In this document: positions 1 through 8,346 of the stretch, one piece after another
Position numbering within the stretch: position 1 is the first letter of the stretch
Layout: the number at the start of each line of letters is the position of its first letter
Assembly (NCBI RefSeq): GCF_036226465.1
Contig: NZ_CP108476.1
Location: forward strand, 5,270,001-5,334,000
Reading direction: 5' to 3'
DNA length: 64,000 bases
From: Kitasatospora sp. NBC_01250
Lineage (GTDB): Bacteria > Actinomycetota > Actinomycetes > Streptomycetales > Streptomycetaceae
Notes under the pieces: model-generated
Database searches by the model: none
What the model saw: only the letters and a program-made list of their open reading frames with translations
What the model was told of the DNA's origin: nothing
Translations under genes and position numbers: made by a program

Positions 1-2
1 TC

Positions 3-1370
3 GGTCTGCTCTCCTGGATGTATCACCGGCCCACCCAGGGCACCGAGAGCTTCCTGCGGACCAAGTTCGCCAAGAAGCCCGCCATCGCCGAGGCCAACAT
101 CACGGCCTTCAAGGCGGGGTGGAACTTCGGCGAGACCACCGAGGACTTCGCGGTCTCCTACGAGGTGGCCCCGGCCAAGCTGCCCGCCGGCACCTACCGC
201 AACATCTCCGGCAACCTGGCGCTGGCCTACGGCCTGATCGCCGCCGGGCAGCGCTCGGGCCTGCCGCTCTTCCTGGGCTCCTACCCGATCACCCCGGCCT
301 CCGACATCCTGCACGAGCTCTCCAAGCACAAGAACTTCGGCGTGCGCACCTTCCAGGCCGAGGACGAGATCGCGGGCATCGGGGCCGCGTTGGGCGCGGC
401 CTTCGGCGGCGCGCTGGGCGTGACCACCACCTCGGGCCCCGGTGTGGCGCTCAAGTCGGAGACGATCGGCCTGGCCGTCTCGCTCGAACTGCCGCTGCTG
501 GTGGTGGACATCCAGCGCGGCGGCCCCTCCACCGGGCTGCCCACCAAGACCGAGCAGGCCGACCTGCTGCAGGCGATGTTCGGGCGCAACGGCGAGGCGC
601 CGGTGCCGATCGTGGCGCCGGCCACCCCGGCCGAGTGCTTCACCGCCGCGCTGGAGGCCGCCCGGATCGCGGTCACCTACCGCACCCCGGTCTTCCTGCT
701 CTCGGACGGCTACCTGGCCAACGGCTCGGAGCCCTGGCGGATCCCGGCCGTCGGTGAAATGCCCGCGATCGAACCGGACTTCGCGAGCGGCCCGAACACC
801 CCCGAGGGCGAGTTCTGGCCCTACAAGCGCGACCCGCAGACCCTCGCCCGGCCCTGGGCGGTGCCCGGCACGGCCGGTCTGGAGCACCGGATCGGCGGCA
901 TCGAGAAGCAGGACGGCACCGGCAACATCTCCTACGACCCGGCCAACCACGACCTGATGGTCCGCACCCGGCAGGCCAGGATCGACGGCATCACGGTGCC
1001 CCCGATCGAGGTCGACGACCCGGACGGCAAGGCGCGGGTGCTGGTGATCGGCTGGGGCTCGACGTACGGGCCGATCACCGCGGCGGTGCGCCGCCTGCGC
1101 GCCGACGGCGGTCACATCGCCCAGGCGCACCTGCGCAACCTCAACCCCTTCCCGGCCAACCTGGGCGCCGTGCTGGGCAGTTACGACAAGGTCATCGTGC
1201 CCGAGATGAACCTCGGCCAACTCGCCCTGCTGCTGCGGGCCAAGTACCTGGTGGACGCCCAGTCCTACAACCAGGTGCGCGGACTGCCCTTCAAGGCGGC
1301 GCAGTTGGCGGACGTGCTGTGGGCGGCGATCGGAACGCTGGACGGGAGCGACGACGATGAGTGCCACTGA
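3..1370 (+). CDS. korA: 2-oxoacid:ferredoxin oxidoreductase, alpha subunit (5' end outside window)
   Basis: This is the alpha subunit of a 2-oxoacid (2-oxoglutarate-type) ferredoxin oxidoreductase, which with KorB oxidatively decarboxylates the keto acid to acyl-CoA and passes electrons to ferredoxin. The frame is open from the first bases of the window, so the N-terminal gamma-type domain is cut off. The first Met in frame (position 18) is internal. Visible family features are the YPITPAS motif of the pyrimidine-binding domain, the GIGAALGAAFGGALGVTTTSGPG stretch and the LPTKTEQADL region, followed by the C-terminal transketolase-like domain (VLVIGWGSTYGPI). The stop overlaps the korB start by 14 bases, so the pair is translationally coupled. 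Family assignment is firm; the exact keto-acid substrate is inferred. Confidence 0.93.
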   Translation, partial: GLLSWMYHRPTQGTESFLRTKFAKKPAIAEANITAFKAGWNFGETTEDFAVSYEVAPAKLPAGTYRNISGNLALAYGLIAAGQRSGLPLFLGSYPITPASDILHELSKHKNFGVRTFQAEDEIAGIGAALGAAFGGALGVTTTSGPGVALKSETIGLAVSLELPLLVVDIQRGGPSTGLPTKTEQADLLQAMFGRNGEAPVPIVAPATPAECFTAALEAARIAVTYRTPVFLLSDGYLANGSEPWRIPAVGEMPAIEPDFASGPNTPEGEFWPYKRDPQTLARPWAVPGTAGLEHRIGGIEKQDGTGNISYDPANHDLMVRTRQARIDGITVPPIEVDDPDGKARVLVIGWGSTYGPITAAVRRLRADGGHIAQAHLRNLNPFPANLGAVLGSYDKVIVPEMNLGQLALLLRAKYLVDAQSYNQVRGLPFKAAQLADVLWAAIGTLDGSDDDECH

Positions 1371-2430
1371 CAATCGGGGCTTCCCCTCGCTGAAGCTGGT
1401 GCCCAAGGCCGATGCGCCGCAGAGCGCCAAGGAGTTCAAGACCGACCAGGAGGTGCGCTGGTGCCCCGGGTGCGGGGACTACGCGATCCTGGCGGCCGTG
1501 CAGTCCTTCATGCCGGAGCTCGGCATCCGCCGGGAGAACACCGTCTTCGTCTCCGGGATCGGCTGCTCCTCGCGGTTCCCGTACTACATGAACACCTATG
1601 GCGTGCACTCGATCCACGGCCGCGCCCCGGCGATCGCCACCGGACTCGCCGCCTCGCGCCAGGACCTGAGCGTCTGGGTGGTCACCGGCGACGGCGACGC
1701 GCTCTCGATCGGCGGCAACCACCTGATCCACGCGCTGCGCCGCAACGTCAACCTGAAGATCCTGCTCTTCAACAACCGGATCTACGGGCTGACGAAGGGT
1801 CAGTACTCGCCCACCAGCGAGGTCGGCAAGATCACCAAGTCCACGCCGATGGGCTCGCTGGACGCGCCGTTCAACCCGCTCTCGCTCGCGCTCGGCGCCG
1901 AGGCCACCTTCGTGGCGCGCACCATCGACTCCGACCGCAAGCACCTGACCTCGGTGCTGCGGGCGGCGGCCGAGCACCAGGGCACCGCGCTGGTGGAGAT
2001 CTACCAGAACTGCAACATCTTCAACGACGGTGCCTTCGAGGTGCTCAAGGACCCGGCCACCGCCGAGCGGGCGCTGGTCCGCCTGGAGCACGGGCAGCCG
2101 ATCACCTTCGCCGGGCAGGGCGTCTTCCGCGACCGGGCCACCGGCGAGCTGACCGTCGCCGAGCTCACCGAGGCCAACCAGGCCGAGGTGCTGGTCCACG
2201 ACGCGCACGCGGCCAGCCCGGTGACGGCCTTCGCGCTCACCCGCCTCGCCGACAACACGGGACATGGGCAAGAGGGCCTGCACCACACGCCGATCGGCGT
2301 GCTGCGCGATGTCGAGCGCCCGGTCTACGACACGCTGATGGCCGACCAGCTGGAGACCGCCGTCGAGCAGCGCGGGGCCGGCGACCTGGCCGCCCTGCTG
2401 GCCGGCAAGGACACCTGGACGGTGGCCTGA
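1357..2430 (+). CDS. korB: 2-oxoacid:ferredoxin oxidoreductase, beta subunit
   Basis: This is the thiamine-diphosphate and iron-sulfur binding beta subunit that forms a heterodimer with the upstream alpha subunit. The 357 residues include the WCPGCGDYAIL Cys motif near residue 34, a second Cys pair (GIGCSSRFPYY), and the ThDP/Mg motif GDGDALSIGGNH with the NNRIYGLTKGQYSPTS loop that is nearly invariant in this family. Length is normal for the two-subunit enzyme. The ATG overlaps the korA stop. A stretch of about 75 bases without a gene follows before the ECF sigma gene, so the operon probably ends here. Confidence 0.95.
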   Translation: MSATDNRGFPSLKLVPKADAPQSAKEFKTDQEVRWCPGCGDYAILAAVQSFMPELGIRRENTVFVSGIGCSSRFPYYMNTYGVHSIHGRAPAIATGLAASRQDLSVWVVTGDGDALSIGGNHLIHALRRNVNLKILLFNNRIYGLTKGQYSPTSEVGKITKSTPMGSLDAPFNPLSLALGAEATFVARTIDSDRKHLTSVLRAAAEHQGTALVEIYQNCNIFNDGAFEVLKDPATAERALVRLEHGQPITFAGQGVFRDRATGELTVAELTEANQAEVLVHDAHAASPVTAFALTRLADNTGHGQEGLHHTPIGVLRDVERPVYDTLMADQLETAVEQRGAGDLAALLAGKDTWTVA

Positions 2431-2504
2431 GCCACCCCGCTCCCGGCGGTTCTCCCGCCCCCCGGTCCTTGCCGGGGGGCGGGAGCCGCTGGCAGCCTGG
2501 GTGG

Positions 2505-3398
2505 GTGATCGAATCCCGCGCTGACGACCCCTTCCTCGACAACCGGCGGCTGCTGTTCGCCACCGCCTACCGGCTGTTGGGCAGCGTGGCCGACGCCGAG
2601 GACATCCTGCAGGACGCCTGGCTCAAGTGGGCCGCGGTGGACCAGGCCGCCGTCGAGCACCCCAAGGCCTACCTGGTGCGGACCGTCAGCAACCTGGCGC
2701 TCAACAAGCTCACCTCGGCCCAGGCCCGCCGCGAGTCCTACGTCGGCCCCTGGCTGCCCGAGCCGCTGCTGACCGCGCCGGACGCCGCCGAGTTCGCCGA
2801 GGTCGCGGACTCCGTCTCGCTCGCGATGCTGGTGGTGCTGGAGTCGCTCAGCCCGCTGGAGCGCGCCGTCTTCGTGCTGCGCGAGGTCTTCGACTACTCC
2901 AACGCCGAGATCGCCCAGGCGCTGGAGAAGTCGGAGGCGGCCGTGCGGCAGACCGCGCACCGCGCCAAGGAGCACGTGGCCGCCCGGCAACCGCGCTTCG
3001 AGACCGACCCGGGCCGGCGCCGCGAGGCGACCGAGCGCTTCATGGCGGCCTGCGCCACCGGCGACGCGGCCCGGGTGATGGAGCTCCTGGCCCCCGAGGT
3101 GACCGCCTGGTCGGACGGCGGCGGCGTGGTGCGCGCCGCCCGCCGCCCGCTGCACGGGCCGGACCACGTGGCCCGCTGGCTGCTCGGCGTGCTGGCCAAG
3201 CCCGAGATGGTGGGCGTGCTGGCCGAACCGGCCTGGATCAACGGCGAACCGGCGATGCTCTTCACCAAGGACGGCGCCCCGATCGGCAGCCTCACCGTGG
3301 AGATCCGCGACGGCCTGCTCCACGAGCTGCGCGCCCAGGTCAACCCGGCGAAGCTGCACGGCCTGAGCGGCCCGGCTCCCTGGGAGCGGGTGGGCTAG
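2505..3398 (+). CDS. ECF41-group RNA polymerase sigma factor (SigJ-like)
   Basis: An extracytoplasmic-function sigma factor of the ECF41 type, 297 residues. The N-terminal region 2 (LLFATAYRLLGSVADAEDIL) and region 4 (LSPLERAVFVLREVFDYSNAEIAQ, then a helix-turn-helix with ALEKSEAAVRQTAHRA) are followed by about 110 residues of a SnoaL/NTF2-like C-terminal domain. In this group that domain takes the place of a separate anti-sigma factor. I chose the GTG at 2505 because it precedes the conserved region 2 by a normal distance; an open frame upstream to 1461 is antisense-type read-through of korB. ECF41 genes usually sit next to a carboxymuconolactone decarboxylase, oxidoreductase or epimerase gene; none is adjacent here. 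Confidence 0.9.
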   Translation: MIESRADDPFLDNRRLLFATAYRLLGSVADAEDILQDAWLKWAAVDQAAVEHPKAYLVRTVSNLALNKLTSAQARRESYVGPWLPEPLLTAPDAAEFAEVADSVSLAMLVVLESLSPLERAVFVLREVFDYSNAEIAQALEKSEAAVRQTAHRAKEHVAARQPRFETDPGRRREATERFMAACATGDAARVMELLAPEVTAWSDGGGVVRAARRPLHGPDHVARWLLGVLAKPEMVGVLAEPAWINGEPAMLFTKDGAPIGSLTVEIRDGLLHELRAQVNPAKLHGLSGPAPWERVG

Positions 3399-3400
3399 GG

Positions 3401-3447
3401 CTGTCCGGCAAGATCCGCCGGACAGGCCCTTGCTTGGGCCTGTCCGG
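3401..3447 (+). terminator. Terminator with two alternative hairpins after the ECF41 gene
   Basis: Three related segments follow the sigma gene stop: CTGTCCGGC (3401-3409), CCGGACAGGCCC (3418-3429) and GGGCCTGTCCGG (3436-3447). The middle segment can pair perfectly with the first (9 bp) or the third (12 bp, 6-base loop), not both at once. The 2-3 hairpin is the stronger and probably terminates the ECF41 transcript. Confidence 0.7.
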
Positions 3448-3498
3448 AGCGGGGCGTAGCCTCTGCGGCAGGCGAAATCGCGTCCTTCGGGGGGAATC

Positions 3499-3855
3499 GT
3501 GCCGAGTGTCCTTGTCTACTTTCTGATCCTCGTCTCGTTGGCGCTGGCCCTGCGGGCGTCGCGGGCGACCAGGGCCGCGAAGCAGGCGGCGGCCTCGGCG
3601 GCGCAGGCGCAGCGGCTGGTGGCCGAACTGACGGCGGCAGCGACGCCGGCGCCGGTGTCGCTCGGCAAGCCGCGGACGCCCGGGCGGGCCGAGCTGCGCG
3701 CCGTCCTCTACACCGATCTGGTGCAGGTGCTCGGCCGCCGGGCGGCAGCGGAGCTGTCGTCCCGGCCGGCGCCGGTGGATGCGGTGCCCGCGCCGGTGGA
3801 TGCGGTGCCCGCGCCGGTCGACGCGGTGCCCTGGTCCGCGCGCTCCTGGTCATGA
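3499..3855 (+). CDS. Small single-pass membrane protein, unknown function
   Basis: A 118-residue protein that I do not recognise. It starts at a GTG (3499) behind GGGGGAA. Residues 4-18 form a hydrophobic segment (VLVYFLILVSLALAL), likely a membrane anchor, followed by an Ala/Arg-rich helix that could be a short coiled coil. A region with RAELRAVLYTDLVQVLGR comes next, and then three tandem PAPVDAV heptads near the C-terminus, encoded by a near-perfect 21-base repeat at about 3766-3828. The codon use is typical of the genome. The gene stands alone between the ECF41 terminator and the rarD-like gene. Confidence 0.6.
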   Translation: MPSVLVYFLILVSLALALRASRATRAAKQAAASAAQAQRLVAELTAAATPAPVSLGKPRTPGRAELRAVLYTDLVQVLGRRAAAELSSRPAPVDAVPAPVDAVPAPVDAVPWSARSWS

Positions 3856-3904
3856 CCGGCCTGCCATGACCGACCTGGTCATGGCTGCCGGCTCTGTCAT
3901 GACC
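3848..3904. promoter_or_regulatory. Cluster of GTCATGACC palindromic elements upstream of the rarD-like gene
   Basis: GGTCATGACC (3848-3857, a perfect palindrome), the inverted pair CCATGACC/GGTCATGG (3864-3871 and 3877-3884), and GTCATGACC (3896-3904) lie within 57 bases. Such repetition around a TCATGA core in the leader of a transporter gene suggests binding sites for a dimeric regulator. No regulator gene is adjacent, so the identity of the protein is unknown. Confidence 0.45.
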
Positions 3905-3991
3905 AAACTATGAGAACGGAGATGACAAGCCCGGCTCCCGCCCGCTACCGTCGCCACGACACACGTGCGCCGAGCGGAGAAGAGGCCTGCC

Positions 3992-4963
3992 ATGGCACCG
4001 GAGACCCGAGGGAGCCAGGGCAGCCAGCGGGAGCTGGGCCGCGGCGTCTGGCTGGGCGTGGCCGCGTACGGCATGTGGGGCCTGTTCCCGCTCTACTGGC
4101 CGCTGCTGGAGCCCACCGCCTCCGGGGACATCCTGGCCAACCGGATGTGCTGGTCGCTGGTCGTGGCCGTGCTGATCCTGACCGTCCGGGGCCACTGGTC
4201 CTGGCTGCGCCCGCTGCTGGGCCAGCCGCGCCGGCTCGCGCTCTCCGCGCTCGCGGCGGCGGCGATCTCGCTCAACTGGGGCGTCTACATCTGGGGCGTG
4301 AACTCCGGCCACGTGGTGGAGACCAGCCTCGGCTACTTCATCAACCCGCTGGTCACCATCGGCTTCGGCGTCCTGCTGCTGAAGGAGCGGCTGCGCAGCG
4401 CGCAGTGGGCGGCGGTGGGGATCGGCGCGCTCTCCGTCGTGGTGCTGACCATCGGCTACGGACGGCTGCCGTGGATCGCGCTCACCCTGGCGCTCTCCTT
4501 CGCCGTCTACGGGCTGCTCAAGAAGAAGATCGCGCTCGGCGGGCTGGAGAGCTTCGCGCTGGAGACCGCCTTCATCTTCCCCTTCGCGCTCGCCTTCCTG
4601 ATCTACCGCTCGGTCACCGGCCACGCCGTCTTCGGCCACGGCGCGGGCCACTTCACGCTGCTCCTGCTGACCGGCCCGATCACCGCGGTCCCGCTGCTCA
4701 TGTTCGGTGCCGCCGCGATCCGGATCCCGCTCTCCACCATGGGCCTGCTGCAGTACCTGGCGCCGGTCTTCCAGTTCCTCTGCGGCGTCCTGTACTTCCA
4801 CGAGGCCATGCCGCCCGCCCGCTGGGCCGGCTTCGCGCTGGTCTGGGCGGCGCTCGCGCTGCTCACCTGGGACGCGTTGCGCCGGATGCGCACCGACCGG
4901 GCGCTGCCGGCCGACGCCGGGGCGCCGGCCGTGGCCCCGGCGTCGGCCGGCGTCACGCGGTGA
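3992..4963 (+). CDS. rarD: RarD-like EamA/DMT family permease
   Basis: A ten-helix drug/metabolite transporter of the RarD type (323 residues). The opening GVWLGVAAYGMWGLFPLYWPLLE, the CWSLVVA region, the NWGVYIWGVNSGHVVETSLGYFINPLV block and the LQYLAPVFQFLCGVLYFHEAM block are hallmarks of this subfamily. The role of RarD in actinomycetes is not established; related proteins move metabolites or chloramphenicol-type drugs. The ATG at 3992 follows GAGAAGAGG at good spacing and is preferred over the in-frame GTG at 3965. The gene overlaps the convergent ABC permease gene by 11 bases at the 3' end. Confidence 0.88.
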   Translation: MAPETRGSQGSQRELGRGVWLGVAAYGMWGLFPLYWPLLEPTASGDILANRMCWSLVVAVLILTVRGHWSWLRPLLGQPRRLALSALAAAAISLNWGVYIWGVNSGHVVETSLGYFINPLVTIGFGVLLLKERLRSAQWAAVGIGALSVVVLTIGYGRLPWIALTLALSFAVYGLLKKKIALGGLESFALETAFIFPFALAFLIYRSVTGHAVFGHGAGHFTLLLLTGPITAVPLLMFGAAAIRIPLSTMGLLQYLAPVFQFLCGVLYFHEAMPPARWAGFALVWAALALLTWDALRRMRTDRALPADAGAPAVAPASAGVTR

Positions 4964-5846
4964 TGTCCCGGCTGGTGAACCGGGCCCAGGCGGCCGAGCC
5001 GAAGACCGCCACGTAGAGCGCCTGCAGGCCCAGGTCCTGCCAGACCCCGTGCCAGTACATCGGCTGCCGCAGCAGGTCGCCGAAGGAGAGCCAGTAGTGG
5101 GTCAGCAACCAGGGCTGGACGGCGTGCAGCTGCGGGAAGCTGTCCAGCACCTGGACGATGACCACCAGCCCGACCGTGCTCGCCATCGCGGCGATCCCGC
5201 TGTTGGTCAGGGTGGAGATGAAGAGCCCCACCGCCACCAGTCCGGCCAGTGAGAGCGCCACCACGCCCGAGATCAGCACCACCCGCAGCAGCGCCGCGCC
5301 CAGCCCGATGGTGTCGCCGGAGAGCAGCGTGACGTCGCCGACCGGAAACAGGATCGATCCGATGATCAGCCCGGAGAGCGCGACCGCGAGCGTCGCCGCC
5401 ACGCAGAAGGCCATCGCCGTGGTGAACTTCGCCGCCAGCAGCCGGGTACGCCCGGCCGGGGCGACCAGCAGGTAGCGCAGCGTGCCGGTGGCGGCCTCGC
5501 CGGCCACCGAGTCGCCCGCCACCACGCCCACCGTCATCGGCAGGAAGATCGGCAGCGAGGTGGCCAGCGCGGTGAAGGTCAGAAAGACGCCGTTCTGGGT
5601 CACCTGGGCCAGGAACGCCGGGCCGCCGTCGCCGCCGCGCATGTTCCCGGTCTCCAGCCGCACCACCACGCCGATCAGGATCGGCACCACGGCCAGCACG
5701 CCGAGCAGCGCCATCGTGCGCACCCGGCGGAAGGTCAGCCCCAGCTCGCTGCGGAACAGCGCCAGGAACCCGGGCACCGTCTGCGACCGCGGCCCGGCGG
5801 CCACCGCCGCCGCCACGGCCGCCGGTGCGGTCTCAACCCGCGACAT
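4953..5846 (-). CDS. ABC-2 type transporter permease
   Basis: The membrane subunit of an ABC exporter, 297 residues with about six predicted helices. Clear ones include FRRVRTMALLGVLAVVPILIGVVV near residue 40 and VALSLAGLVAVGLFISTL in the middle, with the ABC-2 signature layout of an N-terminal cytoplasmic stretch, a long first extracellular loop and a final helix (LQALYVAVFGSAAWARF). It overlaps the ATPase gene by 14 bases and is the third gene of the operon, after the LolA-like protein and the ATPase. The substrate cannot be read from the sequence. Confidence 0.88.
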   Translation of the reverse strand: MSRVETAPAAVAAAVAAGPRSQTVPGFLALFRSELGLTFRRVRTMALLGVLAVVPILIGVVVRLETGNMRGGDGGPAFLAQVTQNGVFLTFTALATSLPIFLPMTVGVVAGDSVAGEAATGTLRYLLVAPAGRTRLLAAKFTTAMAFCVAATLAVALSGLIIGSILFPVGDVTLLSGDTIGLGAALLRVVLISGVVALSLAGLVAVGLFISTLTNSGIAAMASTVGLVVIVQVLDSFPQLHAVQPWLLTHYWLSFGDLLRQPMYWHGVWQDLGLQALYVAVFGSAAWARFTSRDITA

Positions 5847-6858
5847 CGAAGCCCTCCCCGGTCAGCGCCACGAAGGCGTCCTCCAACGTGCCCCGCTCCA
5901 CCCCGAAGCCGCGCACCCGCACCCCGGCCGCCACCAGCGCCGCGCACAGCCCGGGCAGCGCCTCCTCGTCGTCCAGGGCGCCCGACTCGCCGTCCACCCG
6001 GCCCTCGCCGACCCGCAGGCCGGTCACCCGGTGCTCGGTCAGCACGGCCAGCGCCGCCTCGGTGTCCGCCGTGCGGACCACCAGCCGGCCCTGCGCCCGG
6101 GCGGCCAGCTCGGCCACCGTGCCCTGCACCACCAGCCGGCCCCTGGACATCACCGCGGCGTGCGTGCAGACCTGCTCGATCTCGTCCAGCAGGTGGGAGG
6201 AGAGGAAGACGGTGGTGCCCTCCGCCGCGACCTCGCGCACCAGCGCCCGGATCTCCCGCATGCCCTGCGGGTCCAGTCCGTTGGTCGGCTCGTCCAGCAC
6301 CAGCAGCTCGCGCGGCTGCAGCAGCGCGGCGGCCAGGCCCAGGCGCTGCTTCATGCCCAGCGAGTAGGCCCGCGCCTTCTTGCCCGCGGCGGCGGCCAGC
6401 CCCACGCGCTCCAGCGCCCGGGCCACCCGCTCCTTGCGGGTGCGCGGGTCGGAGGTCGGGTCGGCCGAGTCGTAGCGGACCAGGTTGTCGCGCCCGGAGA
6501 GGTAGCCGTAGAGCGCGGGCCCCTCGATCAGCGCGCCGACCCGGGGCAGCACCTTGGCCGAGGCCTGCGGCATCGGTGCGCCGAGCACGGCGGCCACCCC
6601 GGAGGTCGGGGCGATCAGGCCCATCAGCATCCGGATGGTGGTGGTCTTGCCCGAGCCGTTCGGGCCGAGGAACCCGAAGACGCTGCCGCGCGGCACGGTC
6701 AGGTCCAGCCCGTCCACGGCCAGCTGCCCGCCGGCGAAGCGCTTGGTCAGACCCTGGGTACGGATCACCGGCGGGCCGCCGACGGGGGCCGTGGCCGCCT
6801 CGGCGACCCGGCCCCCCTCGGCGGTCTCCGCCGTGTCGACGGCCGGAGACAGCGTCAC
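5833..6858 (-). CDS. ABC transporter ATP-binding protein
   Basis: The nucleotide-binding subunit (341 residues) of the exporter encoded with the downstream permease. It has Walker A GPNGSGKT (residues 65-72), the signature YSLGMKQRL, Walker B LLVLDEPTNGLDP and the switch region SSHLLDEIEQVC. A C-terminal extension of about 90 residues after the core is common in CcmA/DrrA-type ABC-2 exporters. It starts at a GTG directly abutting the stop of the LolA-like gene (6859) and its 3' end overlaps the permease start, so the three genes form one tight operon. Confidence 0.93.
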   Translation of the reverse strand: MTLSPAVDTAETAEGGRVAEAATAPVGGPPVIRTQGLTKRFAGGQLAVDGLDLTVPRGSVFGFLGPNGSGKTTTIRMLMGLIAPTSGVAAVLGAPMPQASAKVLPRVGALIEGPALYGYLSGRDNLVRYDSADPTSDPRTRKERVARALERVGLAAAAGKKARAYSLGMKQRLGLAAALLQPRELLVLDEPTNGLDPQGMREIRALVREVAAEGTTVFLSSHLLDEIEQVCTHAAVMSRGRLVVQGTVAELAARAQGRLVVRTADTEAALAVLTEHRVTGLRVGEGRVDGESGALDDEEALPGLCAALVAAGVRVRGFGVERGTLEDAFVALTGEGFDVAG

Positions 6859-8160
6859 TTACTTCACTCCCGCCGCGGCCTGGAGCACCGGCAGGGTGAC
6901 CGCACCGGCGTAGACGCGGTTGTCGTCGGTGATCAGCACGTTGACCACCTTGGTGCTGATCAGCGTGCCGCCGGCCACCGGCTTGCCGAGCGACTTGACC
7001 AGCTCGGCGGCGCTGGGCAGCTGCTTGTGGTGCCCGGTGCCGCTCTGCGGAGCGGCACCGGTCGCGGCGGGGAGCGCGAACGAGACCACGCTGGTCCAGT
7101 CGCTGCCGATCACCTTCGCGCCGTTCGCGGTGCCCGGCCGCTGCGCGACGTCAGCCTCGTCCTTCCCGTGCTGCGCGGGGGCCTGCTCGACCACCTTGGC
7201 GCCCTTGGGCGGGGTGAAGTCGAAGGTGCTCGCACTCGGCCGGGTGAACGAGACGTCGCTGAAGTGCGCGTCCAGCACGGTGCTGCCCGAGGTCGAGGTG
7301 GCGACCACCGCGAGCGGGGTGCCGGTGGCGGAGTCGACGGCGACCTTCACCTCGGCGATCGTCGAGCCGGACTGCTTGGGCTTGACGCTCAGCTGGTAGG
7401 CGCTGCGCCCGGCCACCGTGGTGGTGCCGGCCACCGAGACGTCCGAGCTGCCCGCGCTGTCGGCCAGCACCTGCTGGGCGGCCTGCTGCGGGGTGGTCGG
7501 CACCCCGTCGAGCGGACCCCTGGGGTCCTTGGCGTGCCCGGCAGCGTGCCCGGCGGCGTCCTTGGCCGTGCGCGGCCCGCCGGCCAGGTGCAGCGCCTGG
7601 TTGCTGGCGCTGTCCCAGGCCCAGGCCTGGTCCCCGTTGTGGATCAGGTCGTACTCGGCCAGCGGCTCCACCAGCGCGACGCGCTGCTTGTCCGGGCCGT
7701 CGGCCGCGATCCGCAGCGTGTGGTCCCCGGCCAGCAGCGCGGTCAGCTTGGCCTGCGGGTCGGCGGCGGCAGCGCCGTTGCGCTCCCGGGCCTGGCCGCT
7801 GCCGCCCGCCGCCCCCGCGGCGTTCGCCGTCCCGGCGAGCCCGCCCTGCCCGGCCAGGTCGAGCACCTGGCTCGGGATGCCCAGGTCGGTCGAGACCTGG
7901 ACGGTGCCGCTCAGTGCCTGCGTCTGATCGGCGAACACCTTCGTGATGAGCTGCTGGGCCGTCACCTGAGGCAGTGTCGGCGCGTCCGTGCTGGCCAGCG
8001 CCGGCACCACGGCCACGCCGGTGGCCGCGAGGGCCGCGACCGAGAGCGGTACCAGTACCCGCACGGCGGTGCGGCGGCGCGCGCGGTAGGGGCGGGCGAA
8101 CGGGTCGTCACCGCCCGGCTGTTCCTCGTTGCTGTCGAATCCCGCGTACCCGGTCGTCAT
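6859..8160 (-). CDS. LolA-like / DUF2092-type exported protein linked to ABC exporter
   Basis: An exported protein of 433 residues with a LolA/LppX-like fold signature. The N-terminus is Asp/Gly-rich and cytosolic, followed by RARRRTAVRVLVPLSVAALAATGVAVVPALA (a signal anchor around residues 30-58) and then an acting domain with QLITKVFADQTQALSGTV, and AYQLSVKPKQ and TFDFTPPKGAKVV blocks typical of such proteins. A low-complexity Ala/Gly linker lies in the middle. I chose the ATG at 8160, 10 bases after GGAGG, over an upstream in-frame start at 8226. It is the first gene of the operon with the ABC ATPase and permease. A role in handling a lipid or envelope substrate of the exporter is inferred. 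Confidence 0.8.
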   Translation of the reverse strand: MTTGYAGFDSNEEQPGGDDPFARPYRARRRTAVRVLVPLSVAALAATGVAVVPALASTDAPTLPQVTAQQLITKVFADQTQALSGTVQVSTDLGIPSQVLDLAGQGGLAGTANAAGAAGGSGQARERNGAAAADPQAKLTALLAGDHTLRIAADGPDKQRVALVEPLAEYDLIHNGDQAWAWDSASNQALHLAGGPRTAKDAAGHAAGHAKDPRGPLDGVPTTPQQAAQQVLADSAGSSDVSVAGTTTVAGRSAYQLSVKPKQSGSTIAEVKVAVDSATGTPLAVVATSTSGSTVLDAHFSDVSFTRPSASTFDFTPPKGAKVVEQAPAQHGKDEADVAQRPGTANGAKVIGSDWTSVVSFALPAATGAAPQSGTGHHKQLPSAAELVKSLGKPVAGGTLISTKVVNVLITDDNRVYAGAVTLPVLQAAAGVK

Positions 8161-8346
8161 CGCGTCAGCCCCTCCGTAGCGCTCTGCGTTCTGCCGTTCC
8201 CTTGTACGTTCCATTAGAGCCCGCACAGGGCTTTCTCACATCGCCCGGCCGGGGGCCGCGCCGTACGCCTTGTGGCCCAGGCAACCCTGAGGCGATATCA
8301 GGGTTCTGGGGGACGTCGGGTACTCCTGCTGGCGTAGGGTCGGCGC

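Noticed and set aside
5482..8217. Very long open frame of 911 codons on the plus strand opposite the ABC/LolA operon
   Set aside because: It is an antisense shadow. The minus-strand genes carry recognised motifs and correct codon bias; this frame has Arg/Gly/His-rich nonsense composition.
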